Shown: piece by piece, positions 1-8,245 of the stretch
Layout: every line of letters begins with the position of its first letter
Numbering within the stretch: position 1 is the first letter of the stretch
Assembly: GCF_003967575.1 (NCBI RefSeq)
Contig: NZ_BIFT01000001.1
Span: 310,001 to 374,000, forward strand
DNA: 64,000 bases
Direction of reading: 5' to 3'
Source: Dictyobacter alpinus
GTDB taxonomy: Bacteria > Chloroflexota > Ktedonobacteria > Ktedonobacterales > Ktedonobacteraceae
Translations under genes and position numbers: made by a program
Notes under the pieces: model-generated
The model's input: only the letters and a program-made list of their open reading frames with translations
Database searches by the model: none
Told to the model about the DNA's origin: nothing

Positions 1-308
1 TCAGTAGGCGTAATCCGTTATGTAATGTTGTTCGCACGTAATTCATTTGATAATTGGGCACAGAGCCTCATTCATACGTGGAACGAGCGCCCCGATCTCC
101 TTATAGTACCTGATCAAAAATAACTGATACAATTTCCAAAAGTGTAGCTGTCTATTGATTTCCTGCATACAAAAATGAGTTTACTCGCCGTATTATAGAC
201 CGTTTGGCAGGTAGCCGCAACAGAAGACAGGAGGAATAGGAAGAAAAGACGGAAGTTCCAACCTGAAATCAAGCAATGTGAATAGGCATAAAGGGTAAAG
301 TGGAAAGG
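1..308. other. Intergenic stretch without a recognisable gene
   Basis: I see no coding region I can support here. A 72-codon minus-strand reading frame exists (114-332) but it has no ribosome-binding site, no recognisable domain and overlaps a hairpin that ends the neighbouring gene. The left end of the window may cut a gene control region. Confidence 0.5.
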
Positions 309-344
309 CGTAGATAGGGCAATTTTCTTCATGCCCCATCTACG
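309..344 (-). terminator. Hairpin after the zinc-ribbon gene
   Basis: The arms 309-321 and 332-344 pair over 12 of 13 positions around a 10-base T-rich loop. It lies 10 bases beyond the stop of the minus-strand zinc-ribbon gene and is followed on that strand by a pyrimidine-rich run. It is a likely transcription terminator, though the U tract is weak. Confidence 0.5.
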
Positions 345-354
345 AGGAATGCGA

Positions 355-1197
355 TTAAATCAAGCCGATATCATCGGCAAGTTTGCCCAGACCTCCTAGC
401 AATCCCTCATCCTCATTATGGCGGTGATGATGACGGCCACCAAAGCCGATATTATCTTCGATCTGATTTTCTATACCGCGCATTAACATCTCACCACCCA
501 GCACAGCCGCAGCTCCACCGAGGGCCCCTATGGCATATTTGCCTCCATCTCCCTGTAAGAAGCCTCCCATTCCACCCTGCTGTCCCTGAACGGGCATATT
601 GGCAGGCATTGGTACGACGCCAGCCAGATTCGTCCGACAACTTGTGCAGCTAGTTGAACCAAGTGGTGCCATCGCCATACACGTTGGGCAACGCAAAACC
701 ATCTGTTGCTGTCCCACCATCGGCTGTTGATAATTAGCCGGACCATATTGTGGCTGAGCGTAGGGTTGCGCATACTGAGATGGCTGCTGCTGATAGGCAG
801 GAGTTGGCACATTCAGTCCTGCTTGATTGCTGAGAGGTGTACCACACCCTCCACAAAAACGCATATTGGCTGCATTCTGGCGACCACATTGTGAGCACTG
901 TAGTCCGGCTGGCGCACGCATATCATGTCCACACTGCGTGCAAAAGGCAGTTGCCGCGTCTACCTGGGTGTGACAGGCTGGACACGAGCGCATCTCGACA
1001 GATGGCACTGGCAGTACATTCAACGCGGTTCCACAATGCATGCAAAAGGCCGCATCGGACCTTACTTCGCCCTGACACTGAGGGCAGAGTCGCGTATAAG
1101 ATGGTGACGTGATTGGAGCCGCCTTTACAGCGGTTCCACATTGAGGACAAAATTTTTTACCGGTGACTGTATTTCCACAGACTGTACAGGTGGCCAT
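355..1197 (-). CDS. Five-zinc-ribbon protein with glycine/histidine-rich tail
   Basis: The product (280 residues) carries a tandem series of CxxC pairs: four complete double-knuckle ribbons of the CPxCG type in roughly residues 4-120, a Gln/Pro-rich linker, then a fifth ribbon (CPTC...CTSC) near residue 170. The C-terminal third is Gly-rich (GGMGGFLQG, ALGGAAAVLGG) and ends with a histidine cluster (RHHHRH). Such modular zinc-ribbon proteins usually act as protein-interaction scaffolds; no enzymatic domain is visible and the role is unknown. A longer frame reaches 1272, but the start at 1197 has an ideal GAGGAGG six bases upstream, so I use that. The gene is monocistronic, with its own hairpin downstream. 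Confidence 0.8.
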   Translation of the reverse strand: MATCTVCGNTVTGKKFCPQCGTAVKAAPITSPSYTRLCPQCQGEVRSDAAFCMHCGTALNVLPVPSVEMRSCPACHTQVDAATAFCTQCGHDMRAPAGLQCSQCGRQNAANMRFCGGCGTPLSNQAGLNVPTPAYQQQPSQYAQPYAQPQYGPANYQQPMVGQQQMVLRCPTCMAMAPLGSTSCTSCRTNLAGVVPMPANMPVQGQQGGMGGFLQGDGGKYAIGALGGAAAVLGGEMLMRGIENQIEDNIGFGGRHHHRHNEDEGLLGGLGKLADDIGLI

Positions 1198-1350
1198 TCC
1201 GCGCCTCCTCAAACATAGAACATCGTATTTGTCGTATATGTATATAAACGCAGTGTAGCATAGTTTTTTCAATCAGTCGAGCTAAACATATTCGATTAGC
1301 GAAAGGTCACCTTTCAACTCACAATCTATCCACAGCCTTCCCTACAACAA

Positions 1351-1389
1351 ACGAGGGCCGTCTATCCTGGCGAGATAGACGGCCCTCGT
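1351..1389 (-). terminator. Perfect 16-bp hairpin terminating the E1 gene
   Basis: Arms 1351-1366 and 1374-1389 are exact reverse complements around a 7-base loop, 20 bases beyond the stop of the fused E1 gene. The following minus-strand bases are only moderately T-rich. Confidence 0.7.
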
Positions 1390-1409
1390 TATATGCAACC
1401 TGACGTGCT

Positions 1410-3506
1410 TTATTCAGCCAACAAATCGTTGATGCGGGCTTCAATAGTAACCGCGGAAGGATAGAAACCTTCTTCCTCAGTTCCACTATAGGGAGCAGGT
1501 GGGGCAGGTACAGCCGAGAGGAATACTGGTGTACCATCCAGATCATAGAAACAGTTCTGTACAATCCAGGAGTGCAGGTGACGTCCAAAGCTGGTCAGGT
1601 CGATCTCTTCTGTGACCACCATCACACGGTTTGCCTCTTTAACGGCGGCAGCAACAGCTTCTTCGTCAAAAGGCGCCAGGGTACGTAAATCCACCACCTC
1701 AATCGAGATTCCGGTACGATTGATGACATTGACGGCTGCAGAACAGGCTTCCAATACCATCGTTCCCCAGGCGATTATCGCCAGGCTAACCGGTCCGGTA
1801 CCCAGGCGTAAACGCCGTGCTTTACCGATCGGCAACGTGTAGTAGCCTTCAGGCACATTCCAGTATTCAGCCATTTCAGGAATAATTTTTCCCTGGGCAT
1901 CCTTGGGAGGCTCGGAACGATACAACCGTCCGCGCTCCAGGAAGGTGACTGGCGATTGGGCACGGGCAGCCTCTAATAACAGGCCTTTAGCATCAAAAGG
2001 CGAAGCGGGACAGATGGTAATCATACCCGGGATGGTTGTAAACCATTGCTCACCTGTATTTGAATGCCCATAGGCACCACCACCAACAGAACTACTTGAG
2101 ATAGGACCACCACCGCCACTACCAGATTTCGTGCGAATCAGCAGCGGATCATTCCATTTACCATTGGTCTGATAAAAGAAACGTGCTGCCAGCCTGATTG
2201 ACTGCGTGGCTGATTGGTGATAATCCACAAACTGGATCTCGGCACAGCGCGCCTTACCATCACGTAAACCTGCACCTGCCACGATACCAATGATCATCTG
2301 TTCATTGAGAGGACTACTGATAGCTCGTCCTGGCAGTTGCGACACCAGGGAAGCGGTTGCGCCAAAGACGCCACCTTTGGGGCTTCCCACATCCTGTCCA
2401 TAGACAAAGAAGCCTGGATCTCGTTGCGCCAGCTCGACCAGAGCTTCATTGATCGCTCCCAGCATGGTTAGTGTACGGCGCGTTCCACGCGGCGTATTCT
2501 CGCGCCACTCAGGAACACTCAGCACATGCTCTAACACACGATCCGCAGTTGGCTCAGGCTCGGTGAGCACTTCTTGCTCAACCTTCTCCAGTTGCGCACG
2601 AATCTCCTTGCGTATGCGTTCAATATCGCCTTCTTGCAGGAGATTTTTCTCAACAAGCCAGAGGCCAAAGTTCTTCACGGCATCTTTGGTGGCTGCAGTC
2701 TGCGCAATCTCTTCTTTCGTGCGATAGGATCGAATGTCAGTACTGCTGGAATGGGCATCTAAAAGTCCCAGGCGTAAATGCAGCAAAGCAGGTCCCTGAC
2801 CCGAGCGAATATGCTCTACCAGACGGCAGGTCGTCTCATACGTTGCCATGACATCAGAGCCATCCACCTCTTCAGCGTAGACATTGCCCGCATTGGACCA
2901 ATCTACGAGCGAACCGGACCATTGATTGCCACCAGGCTGGGTGATAGCCCAACCGTTATCCTCAACAACGATTAAAATAGGGAGACGATGAATGCCTGCT
3001 TGCCGAAACAACACAGAAAAATCATTTGTAGCTGCTCCACCATCACCCATGGAGCATAAAATTAATGTAGTGCTCTTCTCTTGCTTAAGCGAGAAACCAA
3101 CACCACCTGCAAACGGGGCCAGACCAGCAACCTCACTGACAGACGGAAGAATTTTGTATTCTTTACTGGCATAATGAGATGGCATATTACGGCCAGCATT
3201 CATCGGCCCGGTTATACGTGAATAGGCCTCTTGAATGGGTCCATGGATATCTCCAGTTCGTTGTAACCAGGCGGCTAAATCACGATAATATAGCGCGAGC
3301 CAATCATTCTCATCCAGTGCTGCAACTACCGCGGCCATTACTTCATGGCCGGCACAACCAATATAAAAAGGGAAACGTCCCTGAGTCTTACGAGTTTTTA
3401 GCAAATCGTTCGTGACTCTGGCGGTAACCATGGTGCGGTAGAGAGCAACAACATCCAGCGACCCTGCTGGTGTCTCTGTCTGTGTAGCTCGAAGATTAAT
3501 TGTCAT
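1410..3506 (-). CDS. Fused alpha/beta E1 component of a 2-oxoacid dehydrogenase
   Basis: This 698-residue protein joins both E1 subunits. Residues about 15-340 match the E1-alpha fold with the thiamine-diphosphate motif GDG at 154-156 and EDN at 182-184; residues about 345-698 match the transketolase-like E1-beta fold (YGQDVG, PLNEQMIIGIVAGAG, VTEEIDLTSFG). Family knowledge: such fusions catalyse oxidative decarboxylation of branched-chain or pyruvate-type 2-oxoacids and hand the acyl group to a lipoyl E2. No E2 or dedicated E3 lies beside it, although a disulfide oxidoreductase is 6 kb away. The start has GGAGG twelve bases upstream, slightly far. Substrate cannot be told from sequence alone; branched-chain 2-oxoacid is my first guess. 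Confidence 0.88.
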   Translation of the reverse strand: MTINLRATQTETPAGSLDVVALYRTMVTARVTNDLLKTRKTQGRFPFYIGCAGHEVMAAVVAALDENDWLALYYRDLAAWLQRTGDIHGPIQEAYSRITGPMNAGRNMPSHYASKEYKILPSVSEVAGLAPFAGGVGFSLKQEKSTTLILCSMGDGGAATNDFSVLFRQAGIHRLPILIVVEDNGWAITQPGGNQWSGSLVDWSNAGNVYAEEVDGSDVMATYETTCRLVEHIRSGQGPALLHLRLGLLDAHSSSTDIRSYRTKEEIAQTAATKDAVKNFGLWLVEKNLLQEGDIERIRKEIRAQLEKVEQEVLTEPEPTADRVLEHVLSVPEWRENTPRGTRRTLTMLGAINEALVELAQRDPGFFVYGQDVGSPKGGVFGATASLVSQLPGRAISSPLNEQMIIGIVAGAGLRDGKARCAEIQFVDYHQSATQSIRLAARFFYQTNGKWNDPLLIRTKSGSGGGGPISSSSVGGGAYGHSNTGEQWFTTIPGMITICPASPFDAKGLLLEAARAQSPVTFLERGRLYRSEPPKDAQGKIIPEMAEYWNVPEGYYTLPIGKARRLRLGTGPVSLAIIAWGTMVLEACSAAVNVINRTGISIEVVDLRTLAPFDEEAVAAAVKEANRVMVVTEEIDLTSFGRHLHSWIVQNCFYDLDGTPVFLSAVPAPPAPYSGTEEEGFYPSAVTIEARINDLLAE

Positions 3507-4053
3507 TTTTGTACTAATGCCTCCACATAGTTGTCTGCATTGACGCTGTAGGCTTCATCGATACTCCAGTATAATATAAATCACAACACCATTATAATGT
3601 TTGATGCCTTTGAAAAGCAATCACTAGTTATTTGTCACTATTCAGGTTTAGTTAATGCCTGATAATCTTTCGCAAAAAAGGCGTTATAAACAGGGAGGCG
3701 CAGGACATTCCCTTCGCGACTTCACGCCTGATTTTGTGCGTCTTTGGCGTGCAAACAGTTTTAAATGTGATGTGCGATTGTGCACAAAGTGCACAATCGC
3801 ACATCACATTTAAAAGAAGCATGGGTGCTTTAGCACCCGAGTGTGGCTGGCTGCACGTTCCCAATGAGGGTAGGAGTCTCACATACTGTTATGAATTTGT
3901 GGCCCCCTTCAGACGTAAAACATGAGGGTAGACATTCTCGACCATTGGACACTATAATGAGTCTAACTATTTTTTCATCGGAACATGTCTCACCAGAGAA
4001 ATACTGGTCGATGGCAGAGAAGGTCATGAGTACCCAAAGAGATGTATCAGTAA
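3507..4053. other. Divergent control region rich in hairpins
   Basis: This 547-base region separates the fused E1 gene (leftward) from the E1-alpha paralogue (rightward), so it must hold both promoters; an AT-rich patch around 3570-3600 contains TATAAT-like words on both strands. Its centre holds a small hairpin (CACGCC/GGCGTG arms near 3723-3751), then the 27-bp palindrome and tail listed separately. No supported coding region. Confidence 0.5.
3759..3851 (+). repeat. Long-hairpin repeat element, copy A
   Basis: Arms 3759-3785 and 3789-3815 are exact 27-base reverse complements around AAA. The sequence continues with GAAGCATGGG, a second hairpin GGGTGC-TTTA-GCACCC (3823-3838) and GAGTGTGGCTGG. 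The tail matches that of the copy at 50836 in order (GAAG, small hairpin with TTTA loop, RTRTGGCYRG) although the long arms are unrelated. It sits in a divergent promoter region, which argues against a simple terminator. Confidence 0.65.
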
Positions 4054-5034
4054 ATGATGAGCACAGCTCCATCCTCAGCCATTTTACGAGATATTTATGC
4101 AAAGATGCTCTTAACGCGCATCGTCGATGATCGCGTCTGGAGGTTATATGCACAGGGATACATCGATTTTGTTACTAGCAGCCATGGGCACGAAGCAGCA
4201 CAGGTTGGAAGCGCCATCTGTATAGAGGTAGGGAAAGATTTTACTCTTCCATACTACCGTGACCAGGGCGTCGTTCTAACGATTGGGATGACTCCCTATG
4301 AGGTGTTTCGAACCTGCTTACATTCACAACGCCTGCAACAAAAAGGCCAACCTGGAAGTACAAAGATGCCTATCCAACATTGGGGCTATCAAAAGCATAA
4401 CACAATCACCAGTCCTGTTCCTGTGGCCACTCAATTGTTACATGCTGCTGGCATCGCTTTCGCTAGCAAATTGCGCAAAGCAGCTGTTGTAACGGTAGCC
4501 TATTGCGGCGATGATGCCACTAATGAGCCTGATTTCGCGGAAAGCCTGAACTTCGCTGCTAACCATAGCCTGCCCATTGTCTTTATCTGTGAACAGGATT
4601 GTACTCCATTCCTGGCTCACGATAGCTTTGCTACCTCACTTCCTCCCTCTTGTATGCCCAGGGATGCATTACCAGCTGGCATGGCCTATCAACGTATTGA
4701 TGGCACAGACGTGACTGCCGTCTATACCGCGATGTGCCAGGCAATGTTGAATGCACGTGAGGGACGTGGACCGACATTTCTGGAAATGGCACTTGCCCGC
4801 TCGCAACCCACTGTACTCCTCCCTTATAGCGGAGATCCCTCCACTATGGTACAGTATGCGCCTCCACCATCCAATGCAGGAAAGCTCTTTGATCCTCTGG
4901 TGCGATGTCGGCACAGCTTACAAGAGCAAGGCATCTGGGATGATGAGTGGGCCAACCAACTTTCTACACGCATGATGACCGAAGTTGAGCGCGCACTCCA
5001 AGATGCGCTACGCGACACACTCCAGTCAAAATGA
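4054..5034 (+). CDS. E1-alpha-like 2-oxoacid dehydrogenase paralogue, degenerate TPP motif
   Basis: The 326-residue product has the full E1-alpha fold length and typical segments (SSHGHEAAQVG near 45, LPYYRDQG near 65, ALNFAA-like SLNFAANHSLP near 165). The thiamine-diphosphate signature is eroded: GDD at 152-154 replaces GDG, and EQD at 180-182 stands where E-N-N or E-D-N is expected. No E1-beta follows; instead a Nudix-like gene begins 18 bases downstream. It could be an active variant, a subunit using the beta half of the fused E1, or a non-catalytic paralogue. The start lacks a strong Shine-Dalgarno; the second ATG at 4057 is equally possible. Confidence 0.82.
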   Translation: MMSTAPSSAILRDIYAKMLLTRIVDDRVWRLYAQGYIDFVTSSHGHEAAQVGSAICIEVGKDFTLPYYRDQGVVLTIGMTPYEVFRTCLHSQRLQQKGQPGSTKMPIQHWGYQKHNTITSPVPVATQLLHAAGIAFASKLRKAAVVTVAYCGDDATNEPDFAESLNFAANHSLPIVFICEQDCTPFLAHDSFATSLPPSCMPRDALPAGMAYQRIDGTDVTAVYTAMCQAMLNAREGRGPTFLEMALARSQPTVLLPYSGDPSTMVQYAPPPSNAGKLFDPLVRCRHSLQEQGIWDDEWANQLSTRMMTEVERALQDALRDTLQSK

Positions 5035-5052
5035 GAAAGCCGAGCAGAGGAT

Positions 5053-5715
5053 ATGACATTTTCACGCCTGGAAAGCATTGATGTGAGACATCTCACCACA
5101 AACCAACCCTTCTGCGCGGGAGTAATTCTCTTGCAGCAAGGTCAACTGGTTGTCAGCCTCAATGCTGACTATCTTCCCTCTGAAGGGGGAAATAAAACGG
5201 CCGCATACCGCATCAGGGGTGTAGGGGGAGATCAGGTGCCAGGGGAGACGATCTGGCAGTGTGCTTTACGTGAGGCAAAAGCAAAACTACAGGTGGAGCT
5301 CACTTTATTGCCTTCACCCGCTACATATTTTCATGAAATTGATACCGGAGAGCAATATCCAGTCAATTGCACCGATACGATAGCTCCTTTTTTGCTTGAA
5401 CGTCAGAGCAACCTTTATCCATACACACCGATGCATCCCGGATTACCCGCTGGTCCCTATACTTACTTCAGCTTGTTTCTCGCTCAAACCGTACATCCTC
5501 TTACTCAGCCCGGCACAGTTGCTGGACTATTGTTTATTCAGCCCCACCTCTGGCCTATCTTACAACAACAACCAACCTTAGAAACCCTCCTCCAACACGG
5601 AGCCACCATCATGGAAAACACCAGACTGGTCCGCGAACACCGCATCTGGGTGCATCCATGGGAGTCTTTTACTTTAGCTGCAACTTTGTTACAAAGACAT
5701 CCTGAACTATTATAG
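5053..5715 (+). CDS. Nudix-fold protein with incomplete Nudix box
   Basis: The 220-residue protein has a Nudix-like stretch: a hydrophobic strand FCAGVILLQQG near residue 20 and a box-like segment at 59-81 in which G-x5-E and RE are kept (GDQVPGE, REA) but the EExG metal ligands are replaced by AKLQ. Family knowledge says these glutamates bind catalytic Mg2+, so hydrolase activity is doubtful; ligand binding or regulation is possible. It follows the E1-alpha paralogue at 18 bases with AGAGGA just before the ATG, so the two are probably cotranscribed. The C-terminal half (PYTYFSLFLAQ, HPWESFTLAATLL) is not recognised. The pairing of two enzymes with eroded active sites is notable. Confidence 0.65.
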   Translation: MTFSRLESIDVRHLTTNQPFCAGVILLQQGQLVVSLNADYLPSEGGNKTAAYRIRGVGGDQVPGETIWQCALREAKAKLQVELTLLPSPATYFHEIDTGEQYPVNCTDTIAPFLLERQSNLYPYTPMHPGLPAGPYTYFSLFLAQTVHPLTQPGTVAGLLFIQPHLWPILQQQPTLETLLQHGATIMENTRLVREHRIWVHPWESFTLAATLLQRHPELL

Positions 5716-6091
5716 TGAGGGCATAAGCACGCGGAATTTCAGTGCCCATACTTCTTTTAGCATGGTGTGTGGGAATAGTGCGCATCGAGCACTATTCCCA
5801 CACACCATGCGAAGAATTTTTGCTCCTACAGCTTGCAAAACCAGAAAGAAAGGCTTCAATGAGCGCAAATGCTGTACACAGACTAAATCAGGCACAATTT
5901 CCTGCATTACAGAATCGGAGGTGGATAGAATTTGATATAATAGGATACATATGTCACTGGCAATAAAAAGTGCCTGTAAATTCTAATCGACATATACCAT
6001 ACAAATCACCCCCATTCATCTAATAATACATGTCTGTTATAGATGATATTAGATAAGGGTATCAATCACTTTTACGAGGAAGTAGGAAGCT
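5716..6091. other. Intergenic region with hairpin repeat and GH42 promoter
   Basis: The first 95 bases hold copy B of the long-hairpin element. The remainder (5830-6091) has no supported gene; it is AT-rich close to 6000-6060 and must carry the beta-galactosidase promoter, with AGGAAGTAGGAAG as ribosome-binding region. Confidence 0.5.
5729..5810 (-). repeat. Long-hairpin repeat element, copy B (degenerate tail)
   Basis: Arms 5760-5781 and 5789-5810 are exact 22-base reverse complements with a 7-base loop. Read on the minus strand, the hairpin is followed by TAAAAGAAGTATGGGCAC, close to TAAAAGAAGCATGGGTGC in copy A, and then a decayed small hairpin (GGGCAC ... GTGC ... GCCC). Arm sequence is unrelated to the other copies. 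It lies just after the Nudix-like gene. Confidence 0.55.
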
Positions 6092-8107
6092 ATGCAACAT
6101 CCATTGCCCGGCCATATCTTATATGGTGGCGACTATAATCCTGAACAATGGTCTGAAGACGTCTGGCTGGAAGATATGCGCTTAATGAAACTGGCCAACG
6201 TGAATATGGTTTCGATAAATATTTTTTCCTGGGCTTTATTGGAACCAAAACCTGGCCACTATCACTTTGAGCAACTTGATCGTATTATGGATCTGTTGCA
6301 TGAGCATGGGATCGCTGCTGACCTTGCTACGGCGACTGCATCTCCGCCTACATGGATGAGCCGCCTCTATCCTTCCATGTTGCCTGTAACACGTGAGGGC
6401 ATACGTATGTCTCATGGCTCACGTCAACATTATTGTCCCAATAGCCCGGATTTTCGTCGCAAAAGCGCTGAACTGGTACAGTTGCTGGCTGAGCGCTATG
6501 CCAAACATCCGGCGCTGAAGATGTGGCATCTCAATAATGAGTATGGTTGCCACACAGCACAATGCTATTGTGATAACTGCGCGGAAGCTTTCCGCGTCTG
6601 GCTACAAGAACGCTATAATTCGCTGGAAGCGGTCAATGCGACCTGGGGCACGAATTTCTGGAGCCAGCGCTACTATGAGTGGGAAGATATCCTCCCCCCA
6701 CGAATCACCCCAGCCCAGAACAATCCTGGCCAGACACTTGATTACTGGCGTTTTATGAACGACTCACTACTCGGTTGCTATCGTATTGAAGAAGATATTC
6801 TACGCGCGGTTACCCCCAATGTTCCGTTGACGACCAATCTGATGGTTGCTTTCAAGCCGGTTGATGTATACGATTGGGCCAAACAGATGGATATCGTCTC
6901 CTTTGACATGTATCCAGCCCCTGGAACCCTTCCTTCCTGGAATGCCCTGCAGCATGATCTGATGCGTTCAGCAAAAGAGGGTCAGCCGCATCTGGTCATG
7001 GAGCAGAGTCCCAGTCAGGTCAACTGGCAGCCGCAGAATCCTCACAAGCGTCCAGGTCAGATGCGACTGCATTCTTTACAGGGTGTCGCACATGGTGCGG
7101 ATGGTATTCTCTTCTTCCAGTGGCGTCAATCCAAAGCCGGCGCTGAAATGTTCCATAGTGCCGTAGTTACTCATGAAAGCAATGAACATAACCGCATTTT
7201 CCAACAGGCCGCACAGGTCGGTGCGGATCTGGCGCATCTATCACCAGTAGTTACTGGGGCCAGTACACAGGCCGATGTAGCTATTCTATTGGATTGGGAA
7301 AACTGGTGGGCGGTAGAATATCTGCCAGGACCCAGTGATCGACTTCGCTATATGGAAATGATTGGCCGCTATTACCATGCCTTCCATCAACAAAATGTTG
7401 GTATCGATATCGTCAAACCAGAAAGTGATCTGAGCAAGTATCGCGTCGTCGTCGCTCCACTGCTCCATATGCTACGTTCAGGCGTACCGCAGAATCTGGA
7501 GAACTTTGTCGATAAGGGCGGCACGTTGCTCACAACCTTCTTCAGTGGCATTGTTGATGAAAATGATCATGTTGGTCTGGATGGCTATCCAGCCCAGTTG
7601 CGCAAATTATTGGGCATTCATGTCGAGGAATTCGATCCTCTGACCCCGGCTATGACGAATACACTGGAAATCAAAGAAGGCTCACTGGCTGGCAGCTATC
7701 CTTGCGAACTGTGGGGAGAACTGATACATACAGAAGGGGCCCACACAATTGGTGTGTTTGGCTCTGACTACTATGCTCAACAGCCGGCCTTAACCGTCAA
7801 CGCCTTCGGCGCAGGCCGCGCATACTATCTGGCCACACAGAGTACGCAAGAATTACTGGATAAGTTGGCTCAAGATCTCTGTCAACAGGCGAACGTTACA
7901 GCTGTTCTTCCCATCGATGGAGATATAGAGGTCGCACGGCGTATTACCAGCACTGGTGAGAGTGTCTACTTCCTGCTAAACCATACCCAGCAAGAACAGA
8001 CAGTCACACTCCCACAGGGGAACTTCACCTCGATCCTGGATGAAAAAGCGGTCTCAGGCCAGCTTACCATTCCAGCAATAGATGTTATCGTCTTGAAAAC
8101 ACGCTAA
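6092..8107 (+). CDS. GH42 beta-galactosidase
   Basis: Glycoside hydrolase family 42 enzyme (671 residues, usual length) that removes terminal beta-galactose from oligosaccharides. The N-terminal start YGGDYNPEQW is the family hallmark. The acid/base glutamate is E150 in WHLNNEYG and the nucleophile is E304 in VMEQSPS. The structural zinc cysteines of the family are visible as a cluster (CHTAQCYCDNC, residues 153-163). There is no signal peptide, so it acts in the cytoplasm on imported sugars. It stands alone with a clear ribosome-binding site and a long hairpin 23 bases after its stop. Very secure family call; exact substrate (lactose, galactan fragments) unknown. Confidence 0.95.
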   Translation: MQHPLPGHILYGGDYNPEQWSEDVWLEDMRLMKLANVNMVSINIFSWALLEPKPGHYHFEQLDRIMDLLHEHGIAADLATATASPPTWMSRLYPSMLPVTREGIRMSHGSRQHYCPNSPDFRRKSAELVQLLAERYAKHPALKMWHLNNEYGCHTAQCYCDNCAEAFRVWLQERYNSLEAVNATWGTNFWSQRYYEWEDILPPRITPAQNNPGQTLDYWRFMNDSLLGCYRIEEDILRAVTPNVPLTTNLMVAFKPVDVYDWAKQMDIVSFDMYPAPGTLPSWNALQHDLMRSAKEGQPHLVMEQSPSQVNWQPQNPHKRPGQMRLHSLQGVAHGADGILFFQWRQSKAGAEMFHSAVVTHESNEHNRIFQQAAQVGADLAHLSPVVTGASTQADVAILLDWENWWAVEYLPGPSDRLRYMEMIGRYYHAFHQQNVGIDIVKPESDLSKYRVVVAPLLHMLRSGVPQNLENFVDKGGTLLTTFFSGIVDENDHVGLDGYPAQLRKLLGIHVEEFDPLTPAMTNTLEIKEGSLAGSYPCELWGELIHTEGAHTIGVFGSDYYAQQPALTVNAFGAGRAYYLATQSTQELLDKLAQDLCQQANVTAVLPIDGDIEVARRITSTGESVYFLLNHTQQEQTVTLPQGNFTSILDEKAVSGQLTIPAIDVIVLKTR

Positions 8108-8129
8108 TCTGCCAAGAGTATAGAAAATA

Positions 8130-8184
8130 ATGAGTTGTGAGGAATTGATGGGCCACCATGCCCTGTCAATTCCTCACAACTCAT
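8130..8184 (+). terminator. 19-bp hairpin after the GH42 gene
   Basis: Arms 8130-8148 and 8166-8184 are exact reverse complements; the loop holds a further GGGC/GCCC pairing. No T-run follows. It lies between the GH42 gene and the convergent NmrA-type gene and may terminate both. The 3' flank (CTATGGGCGC-AAG-GTGTC) faintly resembles the tail of the hairpin repeat family. Confidence 0.6.
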
Positions 8185-8245
8185 ACTGTTCGCTATGGGC
8201 GCAAGGTGTCAGAGAGAAACCCTGCTCATGGCATTATTGAAAAAC

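Noticed and set aside
114..332. 72-codon minus-strand frame
   Set aside because: No ribosome-binding site or domain, and it overlaps the terminator hairpin of the zinc-ribbon gene.
3759..3815. Inverted repeat as the ends of an insertion sequence
   Set aside because: The arms are three bases apart, leaving no room for a transposase, and no target duplication is visible.
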